Assembly (NCBI RefSeq): GCF_014699115.1 | Contig: NZ_JACXAD010000009.1 | Span: 62,001-126,000 of the forward strand | Length of the DNA stretch: 64,000 bases | Origin: Hymenobacter montanus | Lineage (GTDB): Bacteria > Bacteroidota > Bacteroidia > Cytophagales > Hymenobacteraceae | Reading direction: 5' to 3' | Part shown: piece after piece, positions 20,732-29,794 of the stretch | Layout: each line of letters starts with the position of its first letter | Position numbering within the stretch: the first letter of the stretch is position 1 | Made by a program: the position numbers and the translations under genes | The notes under the pieces: generated by a model | The model's input: the letters and a program-made list of their open reading frames with translations, nothing else | Told to the model about the DNA's origin: nothing | The model's database searches: none

Positions 20732-23275
20732 TTGAGTCTCGCTCTCGATTTTATTTCTCCCGCTGCTGCCCCGGCAGCCGACCGGGTTACGCTGTTTGCC
20801 GACGTTATCCTGCCGTTGCCCCTGCCGCGGCTTTATACCTACCGGGTGCCCTACGAGCTGAACGACAACGTGGTGATTGGCGGACGGGTCATCGTGCAGT
20901 TTGGGGCTAAAAGGACGCTGAGCTGCATCGTAGCGGCCGTGCACGAAAGGCCACCGGCGAACTATCAGGCCAAGTACATCCTCGAATTTATCGACGATGC
21001 GCCCGTGGTAACCCAGCCGCAGCTCAAGCTATTTCGCTGGATGGCCGATTACTACATGTGCACCCTGGGCGAGGTGATAAACGCGGCCCTGCCTTCGGCG
21101 CTGAAGCTCAGCTCGGAGTCGCGGATTCAGCTGCACCCGGGCTTTTCGCGGGAGGAGAATGAATATCCTCTTTCTTCCCAGGAAGAGCTGATCGTGGACG
21201 CGCTGGGCACGACCGAGGAAGGCAAGGCTCTGACCTTCACCGAGGTCGGTGAGCTGCTCGGCATTACCTCGTTTCATAAGGTGATCAAGTCTTTGATGCA
21301 GAAGGACGTGATCTTTCTGTTTGAGCACACGGCCGACAAGTATTCCCCCAAAGTGGTGAAGAAAGTACGGCTGGCGCACCACTTTATCGCGGAGCCCGCC
21401 ATTGAGCAGCTGTTCAGCACCCTGGCCAGCAAGCCCAAGCAGCTGGACGTGCTGATGAAGTACTTGCAGCGCGTGCCGGTGTACCAAAACGAGCATGCCA
21501 ACCAGGGGGGCCTCGAAAAGGCGGCCCTCACCAGCAGCCCGCACCTCTCCGCTTCGGCCGTCAACACGCTTATCAAAAATGGGGTGCTGGAACAGTTTGA
21601 CGTGATTGTATCGCGCTTTCCGCTGGAGAACGAGCCCACTGCCCAGCTGCACTTCACCCTGACCGAGGCCCAAACCACGGCGCGGGATGAGATTATGGCG
21701 CACTTCGCCCGGCACGACATCACCCTGCTGCACGGCGTGACGGGCGCCGGTAAAACCGAGATTTACATCGACCTCATTCGCAAAGCCCTGGAAAGCGGCG
21801 GGCAGGTGCTGTACCTGCTGCCCGAGATTGCGCTGACGGCCCAGATTGTGAGCCGGCTGCTGCGCGTATTCGGCTCGCGGCTGGGGGTGTACCACTCCAA
21901 GTTCTCCGATAACGAACGGGTCGAGGTCTGGAATGGCGTGCTGTCGGGCCGCTTCCAGGTGGTGGTGGGCGTGCGCTCGGCGGTGTTCTTGCCGTTTGAT
22001 AGCCTTTCGCTGATTATCGTGGACGAGGAGCACGAGTCGAGCTATAAGCAGTACGACCCGGCGCCGCGCTACAACGCCCGCGAGGTGGCCCTGATGATGG
22101 CCAACTTCCAAGGGGCCAAAACCCTGCTCGGCTCCGCTACCCCGGCCGTGGAAACGTATTACCAGGCCCGGCAGGGGCGCTACGGCCTGGTTTCGCTGAC
22201 CAAGCGCTTTGGCGAGGCGGGCATGCCCGACATCGAGTTGGTCGACACCCGCAAGGCGCGCGAGCGAAAGACCATGCACAACCACTTCAGTGCCGATTTG
22301 CTGACCGAGATCGAGCGCAAGCTGGGCGCGCAGGAACAGGTTATTCTGTTCCAGAACCGGCGGGGCTACGCGCCGGTGGTGGCCTGCCAGGACTGCGGGT
22401 GGATCCCGAAATGCACCAACTGCGCTGTGAGCCTGAGCTACCACAAACACAGCCACGAGCTGCGCTGCCACTACTGCGGCTACCACGACCCCATGGTGTC
22501 CAAGTGCCCCGCCTGCGGCTCGCGGGCCGTAAAAACCCAGGGCTTCGGCACCGAAAAAATCGAGGACGACCTGAAAATCATGCTGCCCCAGGCTAATATT
22601 CAGCGCATGGACCTGGATACCACCCGCGCCAAAAACAGCTACCAGCAAATCATTGCCGACTTCGAAAAGCAAACCACCAACGTGCTGGTCGGCACCCAGA
22701 TGGTGACCAAGGGCCTGGACTTTGCCAATGTGAGCCTGGTGGGCATCATCAATGCCGACAGCATTATTCACTACCCGGACTTCCGGGCCCACGAGCGGGC
22801 CTACCAGATGTTTGTGCAGGTGAGCGGCCGCGCGGGGCGCAAGGGCAAGAAAGGCAAGGTCATCATTCAAACGGCCGACCCTACCCAGGTGATTTTCGAC
22901 AAAGTCATCCGCAACGATTACGTGGAGTTTTACAACTACGAGATCATGCAGCGGCAGGAACACGGCTACCCGCCATTCATGCGCGTTATCAAGCTGACGG
23001 TGAAGCACGTGGAGCAAGGCCTGGGGGAGCGGGCCGCCATTCTGCTCACCCAGGAGCTGGTCGAACGCCTGGGCCGGGCCGCCGTGCTGGGCCCCGAGGC
23101 GCCCTACATTTTCCGCATTCGTAATTTCTACTTACAGGAAATCACCATCAAGCTCGACCGCGCTCACACGGTGCTAAAGTGGGCCAAAGAGCAAATCTGC
23201 GCCGCCATGGACGTAGTGCACGACCACAAAGAATTCAAGCAGGCCCGGCTGGTGGCGGACGTAGACCCGATGTAA
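20732..23275 (+). CDS. priA: Primosomal protein N' (replication restart helicase PriA)
   Basis: PriA recognises stalled forks and loads the replicative helicase. The 847-residue protein has an N-terminal DNA-binding domain (ADVILPLPLPRLYTY near 22), the Walker A motif GVTGAGKTEIY near residue 340, the Walker B DEEH near 430, and four zinc-binding CxxC pairs (CQDC, CTNC, CHYC, CPAC) between about 550 and 600. The C-terminal motifs QMVTKGLDFANVSLVGI and QVSGRAGRKGKKG also match. The start is a TTG at 20732, since no in-frame ATG gives a complete N-terminal domain. A TATCTTTA sequence lies about 30 bases upstream. Confidence 0.95.
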   Translation: MSLALDFISPAAAPAADRVTLFADVILPLPLPRLYTYRVPYELNDNVVIGGRVIVQFGAKRTLSCIVAAVHERPPANYQAKYILEFIDDAPVVTQPQLKLFRWMADYYMCTLGEVINAALPSALKLSSESRIQLHPGFSREENEYPLSSQEELIVDALGTTEEGKALTFTEVGELLGITSFHKVIKSLMQKDVIFLFEHTADKYSPKVVKKVRLAHHFIAEPAIEQLFSTLASKPKQLDVLMKYLQRVPVYQNEHANQGGLEKAALTSSPHLSASAVNTLIKNGVLEQFDVIVSRFPLENEPTAQLHFTLTEAQTTARDEIMAHFARHDITLLHGVTGAGKTEIYIDLIRKALESGGQVLYLLPEIALTAQIVSRLLRVFGSRLGVYHSKFSDNERVEVWNGVLSGRFQVVVGVRSAVFLPFDSLSLIIVDEEHESSYKQYDPAPRYNAREVALMMANFQGAKTLLGSATPAVETYYQARQGRYGLVSLTKRFGEAGMPDIELVDTRKARERKTMHNHFSADLLTEIERKLGAQEQVILFQNRRGYAPVVACQDCGWIPKCTNCAVSLSYHKHSHELRCHYCGYHDPMVSKCPACGSRAVKTQGFGTEKIEDDLKIMLPQANIQRMDLDTTRAKNSYQQIIADFEKQTTNVLVGTQMVTKGLDFANVSLVGIINADSIIHYPDFRAHERAYQMFVQVSGRAGRKGKKGKVIIQTADPTQVIFDKVIRNDYVEFYNYEIMQRQEHGYPPFMRVIKLTVKHVEQGLGERAAILLTQELVERLGRAAVLGPEAPYIFRIRNFYLQEITIKLDRAHTVLKWAKEQICAAMDVVHDHKEFKQARLVADVDPM

Positions 23276-23297
23276 CCGGCTCGCCCGGCAACGAAAA

Positions 23298-23327
23298 AGG
23301 CCCGCTCATATCGGATGAGCGGGCCTC
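23298..23327. terminator. Bidirectional terminator between priA and the convergent lipoprotein gene
   Basis: AGGCCCGCTCAT and ATGAGCGGGCCT form a perfect 12-bp stem around a 5-base loop. An A-run precedes it, which is a T-run for the minus strand. It lies between two converging genes. Confidence 0.8.
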
Positions 23328-23355
23328 CTGACTTAAAAACAGAGCTGCGGTATTC

Positions 23356-23976
23356 TTACAACTCGTTAACCAGCCACAGTACGAGGAACACCAAGCCGAT
23401 AATGGCGACGATGCTGCCAATTGTGGAGTTGATGAGGCCAACGAGTAAGCCTACGAGTAGCAGGATAAGGCCAATGCGCAGGTTACCATTGATGGAAGAT
23501 CGGGTGGTAGACGCCGTATTGTCGTGCTGACGTGCGGTCCCGGCCCTGCGCATGAGCTTGTCCATTTTGCGGGTTACTTTAGCCAAAGCCAGGCGCTGTA
23601 GCAAATTTGGCTTGGGAGCAGCCGTGGCGCTTGTAGTGGCAGCCGGCGCGTCAGTGGCTTCAGCAGTCCGCACCTCCGGCAGATTCTTGATTTTTTTGGC
23701 CGCGGCGGGCGCAGAAGCTACTACCGACGCCGACTCTTCTCCGATTTTATCCGTTGCTTCGGCCGCGGGCGCGTCGGCTACCGGTCTGGCTGGCGCGGGC
23801 GTAAGGGCGGGGGCCGGCGCGGAAGCAGGCGGCGCCGGGGTCGCCGCCCGGGTAACCCCGTGGTAGGACGCCCCCTTGGGTAGCAGGGCGTATTCGGCGC
23901 GGTTACAGCTACCCAGCGTCAGAGTACAGGCGGCTACGGCCAACAGCTTGGCAAAAGAAGAGGAAGTATTTTTCAT
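23356..23976 (-). CDS. Uncharacterised lipoprotein with a C-terminal membrane hairpin
   Basis: I do not recognise a named family. The 206-residue protein begins with a signal peptide ending in LGSC near residue 24, so it is probably lipidated. An Ala/Pro-rich low-complexity region follows (about 40-130), then a basic stretch. The last 40 residues hold two closely spaced hydrophobic segments (RIGLILLLVGLLVGLI and IVAIIGLVFLVLWLV), a pattern common in short Bacteroidota envelope proteins. It converges on priA with a shared terminator. The function is unknown. Confidence 0.7.
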   Translation of the reverse strand: MKNTSSSFAKLLAVAACTLTLGSCNRAEYALLPKGASYHGVTRAATPAPPASAPAPALTPAPARPVADAPAAEATDKIGEESASVVASAPAAAKKIKNLPEVRTAEATDAPAATTSATAAPKPNLLQRLALAKVTRKMDKLMRRAGTARQHDNTASTTRSSINGNLRIGLILLLVGLLVGLINSTIGSIVAIIGLVFLVLWLVNEL

Positions 23977-24183
23977 GAATCAATGAAAATAAAGGGAAGG
24001 GAAATGCTTGTTCTACGGTCAAAACTACAAATGGGCAATTTTTATTGAGGCATTTCGTATTCAAAAAGCTACTTGTTGCCGGTGCCCAGGACGGTTTGCT
24101 CGCCCAGGCTGGCCTTACTTTCCGGCTGAACGCCCTGGCCCTTATTCCTGTTGACCTGACAAACATGCTTACTTGCAATTAGT

Positions 24184-24987
24184 ATGAAGTATCATTTTTC
24201 AACCTGGCGGCGGGCGTTGCAGGGAGCAGGAGCCAGCGCGGGCATCGGCCTGGTCGCGTTTGCCTGCACCCAATTGCCCGCCGAAACCCGTCCCCCGGCT
24301 AGCACTGCCGGGCGCCTGCAGGCCGCGGTAATGGCCGATACCAGCGGCTACGTGCTGGCTCCGCCGCGCGACCCCAACGGCATTGGCCTGTATTATTTCG
24401 ACCGCCAGATTGCCCACGTTATGGGCCACGAAGGGGCCACCTGGCTCGAACGAAGCAGCCGCCAGCAAGAAGAAAGAACCGACCTGTTGCTGAAGGAGCT
24501 GAATTTGAAGCCCACCGATGTGGTGGCCGATATTGGGGCGGGAACGGGCTTCTTCTCGTTTCAGCTGGCCAAGCGAGTCCCCAAGGGGCAGGTGCTGGCA
24601 GTCGACATTCAGCCGGAGATGCTCGCTGCCCTGCAAGCCAATAAGCGCAAATTCAAGGCCTCCAACGTGCGTCCCGTACTCGGCACCACTACCAGCCCGG
24701 CCCTGCCCGCCGACAGCGTCGATTTGGTGCTTATTGTGGATGCCTACCACGAGTTCGACCACCCGCGGGAAATGGGCCGGTCTATTCGGCGGGCCCTGCG
24801 CCCGGGCACCGGCCGTTTGGCACTGGTGGAATACCGCGCCGAAGACCCCAATGTGCCCATTAAGCGCATCCACAAAATGAGCGTGGAGCAAGCACGTAAG
24901 GAGATGGCCGCCGTAGGGCTGGAATTTGTGCAGAACGTGGAGACGCTGCCCCAGCAGCACTTGCTGCTATTTCGGCGCCCCAGGTAA
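24184..24987 (+). CDS. Class I SAM-dependent methyltransferase with an N-terminal signal
   Basis: The C-terminal 200 residues are a Rossmann-fold methyltransferase with the SAM motif ADIGAGTGFFSFQLA near residue 119 and a conserved post-motif LILIVDAYHEFDHP-like segment near 187. The first 30 residues look exported: RR at 9-10, a hydrophobic core and an LVAFAC lipobox-like end near residue 28. An export signal on a SAM enzyme is puzzling. An internal ATG at 24331 (residue 50) would give a cytosolic enzyme but has no clear ribosome-binding site. The substrate is unknown. queA follows after 34 bases. Confidence 0.8.
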   Translation: MKYHFSTWRRALQGAGASAGIGLVAFACTQLPAETRPPASTAGRLQAAVMADTSGYVLAPPRDPNGIGLYYFDRQIAHVMGHEGATWLERSSRQQEERTDLLLKELNLKPTDVVADIGAGTGFFSFQLAKRVPKGQVLAVDIQPEMLAALQANKRKFKASNVRPVLGTTTSPALPADSVDLVLIVDAYHEFDHPREMGRSIRRALRPGTGRLALVEYRAEDPNVPIKRIHKMSVEQARKEMAAVGLEFVQNVETLPQQHLLLFRRPR

Positions 24988-25008
24988 GTGGCTATGCCGG
25001 TTCGGCCC

Positions 25009-25016
25009 GACCTTTG
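25009..25016 (+). promoter_or_regulatory. Weak -7-like element before queA
   Basis: GACCTTTG differs from TAnnTTTG at its first base and ends exactly 5 bases before the queA ATG, the same spacing as at three other genes in this window. No matching upstream TTG was found. Confidence 0.3.
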
Positions 25017-25021
25017 CCGGC

Positions 25022-26296
25022 ATGACTGCCTCCAACCCGCGCCAACTCTCCATCCAGGACTTCACTTATCCCCTCCCCCCCGAGTGCATCGCGCCGGAAC
25101 CTTTGCCCGACCGCGCCGCCAGCCGCCTGCTGGTGAGTAAGCAGGGCACCATCTCTGATAAAGGGTTTCGCGACTTGCCCAGCGAATTGCCGGCGGGTGC
25201 CTTGCTGATTTTCAACAACACCCGCGTGGTGCACGCCCGATTGCTGGCCCGACGACCCACGGGTGGGCAGGTTGAGTTGTTTTGCCTGGAGCCCGTAGCC
25301 CCCCACCGCAGCCTGGAGCTGGCCTTGCAGCACGCCGGCCAGTGCACCTGGCGCTGCCTGGTCGGCAACGGTCGCCGCTGGAAGGAAGGGCCCGTGACCT
25401 TGGCATTTGAGACGGCCGACGGCCAGGCCGCGACCCTGTGGGCCGAGCGGCGGGTGCAGGAAGCGGGTACCGCCTTAATTGATTTCCGCTGGGAGCCGGC
25501 CACGCTGCCCTTCGCCGAAGTGCTGCGGGCCGGGGGCCACTTGCCTTTGCCACCCTACCTTGGCCGGCCCGATACGGCTAATGACGCGGTGCGCTACCAA
25601 ACCGTGTATGCCGCTACCGAGGGCGCCGTAGCCGCGCCCACCGCCGGCCTGCACTTTACCCCCGAGCTGCTGGCCGAGCTGCCGCAGAAAGGTTTCTCCA
25701 TTGGCCACATTACGCTCCATATAGGAGCGGGCACGTTCCAGCCGGTGAAAGCTGACCGCATGGGCGACCACCCCATGCATACGGAGCCCATTCTGGTAAC
25801 GGCTCCTTTGCTGCGGCAGCTGCTAGACCACCGGCCCCGCCCCGTGGTGGCGGTGGGCACCACCAGCCTGCGTACGCTCGAAAGCCTGTACTGGCTGGGG
25901 GTTACGCTGCTGCAGGCTCAGAATGCGGCAGCCTCGCCCCTCGCTCACCCTACCGGGGAGCTCCTCGTAAATCAGTGGCAGCCCTATGAGCTGGTCGACG
26001 TGGCGGCCACCATTAGCCCTGAAGCAGCGCTAACCGCCCTGCTCGCCCACCTGGAAGCAGTCGGCACCGATACCTTGCAGGCTAGTACACAACTACTTAT
26101 CGCGCCAGGCTACCAGTTCCGGCTGGTCGATGGGCTTATTACCAATTTCCATCAGCCCGAAAGCACCCTGCTTCTGCTGGTGGCGGCCCTGCTGGGCCCC
26201 GACTGGCGGGCCGTGTACGACCACGCCCTGGCCAACGGTTACCGCTTTCTGAGCTATGGCGACAGCTCCCTGCTGCTCCCTAGCTCAGCGGTATAG
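25022..26296 (+). CDS. queA: S-adenosylmethionine:tRNA ribosyltransferase-isomerase
   Basis: QueA transfers and isomerises the ribosyl part of SAM onto preQ1-modified tRNA to make epoxyqueuosine. The 424-residue protein shows LIFNNTRVVHARL near 65, AAPTAGLHFTPELL near 202, HIGAGTFQPV near 232 and the C-terminal ITNFHQPESTLLLLVAALLG. It is longer than the 350-residue E. coli enzyme because of extra sequence between the conserved blocks, as in other Bacteroidota. The ATG at 25022 is chosen because the longer frame adds an unrelated leader overlapping the preceding gene. Confidence 0.95.
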   Translation: MTASNPRQLSIQDFTYPLPPECIAPEPLPDRAASRLLVSKQGTISDKGFRDLPSELPAGALLIFNNTRVVHARLLARRPTGGQVELFCLEPVAPHRSLELALQHAGQCTWRCLVGNGRRWKEGPVTLAFETADGQAATLWAERRVQEAGTALIDFRWEPATLPFAEVLRAGGHLPLPPYLGRPDTANDAVRYQTVYAATEGAVAAPTAGLHFTPELLAELPQKGFSIGHITLHIGAGTFQPVKADRMGDHPMHTEPILVTAPLLRQLLDHRPRPVVAVGTTSLRTLESLYWLGVTLLQAQNAAASPLAHPTGELLVNQWQPYELVDVAATISPEAALTALLAHLEAVGTDTLQASTQLLIAPGYQFRLVDGLITNFHQPESTLLLLVAALLGPDWRAVYDHALANGYRFLSYGDSSLLLPSSAV

Positions 26297-26406
26297 CTGC
26301 AATCAGCTTTGCAACAGCGGTTTTCGAAATAACCTGGCTCAGAACCTTTGGGGTTAAAGCGCGTACAAGGCTCCTCTTATACCGCTTTTATTTTCCAATT
26401 TCCAAC

Positions 26407-26736
26407 ATGAAAAAAGTAACGCTGCTGCTCGCTCTCTCTGGTTTTGCTACCGCCGGCTTCGCCCAGACTACTCCCGCCCCCGCTCAAACCACCACTACCA
26501 CCGAGGTGAAGGTGCGCGACAACGGCACCGAAAAGGTGGTAACCAAAACCGGTAAAACGAACGTCGGCCAAGCCCTGGACAACACCGCCGATGCTGCCGG
26601 TAACGTGGCCAAGAAAGCAGGGCGCGGCATTAAACGCGGCGCTAAAAAAACCGGCGCGGCCGTGAAGCACGGCGCCCAAAAGGTTAGCAGCGAGGTTAAG
26701 GAAGGCACGCAAAAAGCCGAGGCTAAAACAGAGTAG
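26407..26736 (+). CDS. Small secreted Lys/Ala/Thr-rich protein
   Basis: The family is not recognised. The 109-residue protein has a clean signal peptide (MKKVTLLLALSGFATAGFAQ). The mature part is very hydrophilic: a Thr/Pro segment, then alternating Lys, Ala and Gly resembling LEA-like or histone-like low-complexity helices (NVAKKAGRGIKRGAKKTG). The basic repeats suggest binding to a polyanion or a stress role, but that is conjecture. It has its own terminator. Confidence 0.7.
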   Translation: MKKVTLLLALSGFATAGFAQTTPAPAQTTTTTEVKVRDNGTEKVVTKTGKTNVGQALDNTADAAGNVAKKAGRGIKRGAKKTGAAVKHGAQKVSSEVKEGTQKAEAKTE

Positions 26737-26763
26737 AGCTTGGCTTTATTCGGCTCTCCATGC

Positions 26764-26791
26764 AAAAACCCCGGCCTTGGTCGGGGTTTTT
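26764..26791 (+). terminator. Terminator after the small secreted protein
   Basis: AAAACCCCGGCC and the facing TCGGGGTTTT form a stem with a short loop, 28 bases past the stop and ending in a T-run. Confidence 0.8.
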
Positions 26792-26970
26792 AGTTGCTCT
26801 ACTCAGCCACGGGCGTTTCTAGGTGGAAGCGGCGCTTACTTAGAGTCTATCCGAGAAATAAGGATGTTGTAGCCAAGCGCGAGAAATCTGGGGTTACCAC
26901 ACCTGACAGCAATCGAATAACCATTCCTTAGCTTGGCGCAACTCCGCCACAATGCGGTTGGGCATTAGCA

Positions 26971-27294
26971 CTACTCGTTACTTGAATTTATTGAGGCCAA
27001 GACATTCTGCGTTATGTCTTTGCCGCCTGTCAAGTTAGAATACAATGAGCTAACGCTATAAATTGGTCCCCAAGGTATGCCCCACCAGCCCAAAAAGAAG
27101 GTTATTAAAGTAAAGCCAATACTATACTTTAGCGTTGACTCTCCTGCTTTAATAAAGTAAACATCACTCCCACGCTTGAAAGTCATTATTATAATTGAAA
27201 TACAATATTGGAAAACAACAAACTTTGCCCCATTACTTAACTCTCTATTAAGGTCAGCAACTGAAAGTCCTTCAAGGTTTTTTATTTTAGCCAT
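26971..27294 (-). CDS. AT-rich small membrane protein, conserved hypothetical type
   Basis: The 107-residue protein has no assigned function. Its N-terminus (KIKNLEGLSVADLNRELSNG) is hydrophilic. A hydrophobic segment near residues 25-38 and another near 58-80 contain the distinctive GWWGIPWGPIY. Base composition is far more AT-rich than the flanking genes, as is the following 230-base gap, which suggests recent acquisition. No operon partner is evident. Confidence 0.65.
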   Translation of the reverse strand: MAKIKNLEGLSVADLNRELSNGAKFVVFQYCISIIIMTFKRGSDVYFIKAGESTLKYSIGFTLITFFLGWWGIPWGPIYSVSSLYSNLTGGKDITQNVLASINSSNE

Positions 27295-27529
27295 TTTGCG
27301 TTTTAAAAAAATTTATCCTAGTGGTTTGGCTTTTCAGTGTCGCCTTATTCTTGGAGTGGTAACCGGCTTTTACTTTTTTATTGGCATTTAGTGCGACCAA
27401 TAGGTGTCAAGCTCAGTCGTCAAGGGTCAAATTATTATATTAAGCACCTCATCGTTATCCTGCCAACTGATGTTGTCGAGCGCTTTTATTCGCTACTCTT
27501 CGTTTTCAAAATTACAACTATTTTTTGCA

Positions 27530-27772
27530 TTACTCCTTAGTGTTGCCGGACTTTTCCCGCAATTGGTAGAGAACGCTCTCGGCCACGCCTTTGCCAAACA
27601 AGCTCATTCCGGCATTGAAAACCACCAGGGCAGCAGTACCGGCCGCTACCCACTGTTTGGCCGGCACGCGCTGCTGCATGAGGCTACCAGCCCATTGAAC
27701 CATGCAGGCCCCGGCGCCGATGGTAACCAGACCCAAGGGAGCAAACAGCAGCCATTTCTTTTTGTGTGTCAT
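27530..27772 (-). CDS. Small two-helix membrane protein
   Basis: The 80-residue protein starts MTHKKKWLLFAPLGLVTIG and has two hydrophobic segments (about 8-30 and 42-62) separated by a short basic loop, with a charged C-terminus. No motif ties it to a known family. It is divergent from the next gene, with 149 bases between. Confidence 0.55.
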   Translation of the reverse strand: MTHKKKWLLFAPLGLVTIGAGACMVQWAGSLMQQRVPAKQWVAAGTAALVVFNAGMSLFGKGVAESVLYQLREKSGNTKE

Positions 27773-27921
27773 CGCTGAAATAATGAAAACGATATCAAGG
27801 GGTTAATGAAGCGGCAACGGGCGCACTGCAGGCAGTGGCCTGGTTTCCCGGCGTACCTTTCGCCTTTCGTCCTTACGCACCAAAATGGGCCTTGTTGCGG
27901 GCTCCCGGCCCGCTTTAGCTT

Positions 27922-28389
27922 ATGACACCCTACGAGCAGTTGCTGCACCTTGCCTTCAGCGCCCCCAACGACGCGAAATATTACCTCACCCCCACCACCC
28001 TGCGGGCCTACGACCAGCTGCAAGCGGCCCGGCCGGCCGAGCGCCCCTTCCGGTTCGAGCAAGTACGCCTAGGCGTAGCCATGAGCCTGCTCAAGCTGGT
28101 TTCGGAGCTCGGCGACCATGCCGAGAGCCGGCAAGTGCTCGACGTGCTGCATCGGGCGCTGAGCACTGCCCGCTCCCCGGAAGACATTGACCGCATCGTG
28201 GGCGGCGAAGCCCGCTTGTTTGATCGGCTCTACGAAAACCTGTACGTGAACGAGGAAGGCGAAGAGCTGCTCAACCTCTTTGGTCGCACGCTCGACGCCG
28301 ACACTCCCCGGCTGCTCGAAGAAGTGGCTCAAGAGGGTGTGAACCTGGCCCGTACGCTTGATTTTAGCGCCGATGATGACGAAGACTAA
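27922..28389 (+). CDS. Uncharacterised helical cytosolic protein
   Basis: The 155-residue acidic protein lacks a signal or membrane segment. Predicted helices dominate, and the C-terminus ends in a run of acidic residues (DFSADDDED). I recognise no named domain. Codon use is like the neighbouring housekeeping genes, so it is probably real. It lies 104 bases upstream of the SPFH gene in the same direction and may be co-transcribed. Confidence 0.65.
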   Translation: MTPYEQLLHLAFSAPNDAKYYLTPTTLRAYDQLQAARPAERPFRFEQVRLGVAMSLLKLVSELGDHAESRQVLDVLHRALSTARSPEDIDRIVGGEARLFDRLYENLYVNEEGEELLNLFGRTLDADTPRLLEEVAQEGVNLARTLDFSADDDED

Positions 28390-28493
28390 GAGCCTTTTTG
28401 AGTGGACTGACAGGCTGGTATTGGCCTGAAAACACCCCGTGGTAGCTGCTTGGGCCGGTTCCGTTCCTGATTATTCACTTTTCATTTTTTCCC

Positions 28494-29405
28494 ATGACCC
28501 TTGCCATTTTCGGTTTCATCTTGTTGATGGTCGGCCTGAATGCCGCCCGGTTCTCGGAACGCTTAGCGGGCCTGCGCGGAGGGCTGATCTTCCTGGGCAC
28601 GGCCTTGCTGCTGCTGGGCGTAGCGGTGAGCACCGTGGTGCAGATTGGCGTGGGCCAGGTAGGCGTGCAGACGCTCTTCGGACAAGTGCAACCCCGGGTG
28701 CTAGGGCCCGGCCTGAGCATAGTGAACCCACTGGTCGACATCACCCGCTTCGACACGCGGACTCAGAACTATACCATGTCGGCGACGCATAATGAAGGTC
28801 AGCAAACCGGCGACGATGCTATCCGCGTTCTATCAGCTGACGGTCTGGAAGTTGTTATTGACCTCACCGTTCTTTACCACGTGGTGCCGAGCCAGACCCC
28901 CAGAATCCTTTCCACCATCGGCGAAGACTATCAGGATAAAATCGTGCGCTCGATTTCGCGCACTCGCATCCGCGACAATGCCGTTTACTACGATGCCGTG
29001 GCCCTGTACTCGACCCGGCGCGAAGAGTTTCAAACCCGCATTCTGGCCGCTATCGAGAAAGACTTCAACACCAGCGGCCTGAAGCTTGACCAATTGCTCA
29101 TCCGCAACATTCAACTGCCCCAGTCGGTCAAGGCCAGCATCGAAAGCAAGATCTCGGCCGAGCAGGATGCCCAGAAGATGCAGTTCGTGCTGCAAAAGGA
29201 GAAGCAGGAAGCCGAACGAAAGCGCGTTGAGGCCCAAGGCATTGCCGACTACCAGCGCATCGTGAACACCGAGCTTAGCGACCGCCTGCTGCAGTACGAG
29301 AGCATCAAGGCCAACCAAGCCATTGCCACCTCACCCAACGCCAAGGTTATCATCATGGGGGGCGGGCGCGGCAATGGGCCGCAGCTGTTGCTGGGCGATA
29401 AGTAA
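28494..29405 (+). CDS. SPFH/prohibitin-family membrane protein
   Basis: SPFH proteins form large membrane-bound oligomers that organise proteins or protect proteases. This 303-residue member has two hydrophobic segments in the first 55 residues, then an SPFH domain (about 55-220, with FGQVQPRVLGPGLSIVNPL and a conserved VIDLTVLYHV). A coiled coil follows (about 220-255, rich in Lys/Glu/Gln), then a glycine-rich end GGGRGNGPQLLLGDK. Its last 130 bases recur in degenerate form at 34719-34847. A transposase remnant begins just past the stop. Confidence 0.88.
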   Translation: MTLAIFGFILLMVGLNAARFSERLAGLRGGLIFLGTALLLLGVAVSTVVQIGVGQVGVQTLFGQVQPRVLGPGLSIVNPLVDITRFDTRTQNYTMSATHNEGQQTGDDAIRVLSADGLEVVIDLTVLYHVVPSQTPRILSTIGEDYQDKIVRSISRTRIRDNAVYYDAVALYSTRREEFQTRILAAIEKDFNTSGLKLDQLLIRNIQLPQSVKASIESKISAEQDAQKMQFVLQKEKQEAERKRVEAQGIADYQRIVNTELSDRLLQYESIKANQAIATSPNAKVIIMGGGRGNGPQLLLGDK

Positions 29406-29407
29406 AC

Positions 29408-29723
29408 GGTTTAAGTTCCGATCAGGCCAGCCAGTACATCGCTACCCGCTTCAAAAACCTGGTCGTGAAACACGACGCGCGGCAAAGCATAAGCCGACAC
29501 GGCAACTGCTATGATAATGCCCACACCGAATCGTTTTGGAGCCGCTTCAAAGCCGAGCTGCGCGACGGCGGTCACTTCTCCAGGCTGTCCGAAGCCAGGC
29601 TTTGAAATTAGCCACCATCTTGCCTATTACAACGCCGAACGCTGCCACTCAGTGCTGGGCGACTTCGCCTCCAACCATTTCGAAACCCACTTTCAAACCA
29701 CGTCCCGACTCTGTCCGGCTTAG
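29408..29723 (+). pseudogene. Remnant of an IS3-family transposase (integrase core end)
   Basis: Directly after the SPFH stop the frame reads SSDQASQYIATRFK and then SISRHGNCYDNAHTESFW, the hallmark of the C-terminal part of IS3-family OrfB with its last DDE-region residues. That frame stops near 29604. The homology resumes in another frame with HHLAYYNAERCHSVLGD up to the stop at 29723, so a frameshift splits it. The N-terminal two-thirds and OrfA are missing, and no terminal repeats are evident. It is inactive. Confidence 0.85.
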
Positions 29724-29794
29724 CTAGACCACCTCAAATTTCGAGCGTCCAAACTTCCGCCCCTCAAACACACCTTTCCCGCACAATTTAAGTC

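Noticed and set aside
21029..23017. 662-residue open frame antisense to priA
   Set aside because: priA is unambiguous on the other strand. The antisense product is a His/Val/Leu-rich mirror without motifs or a ribosome-binding site.
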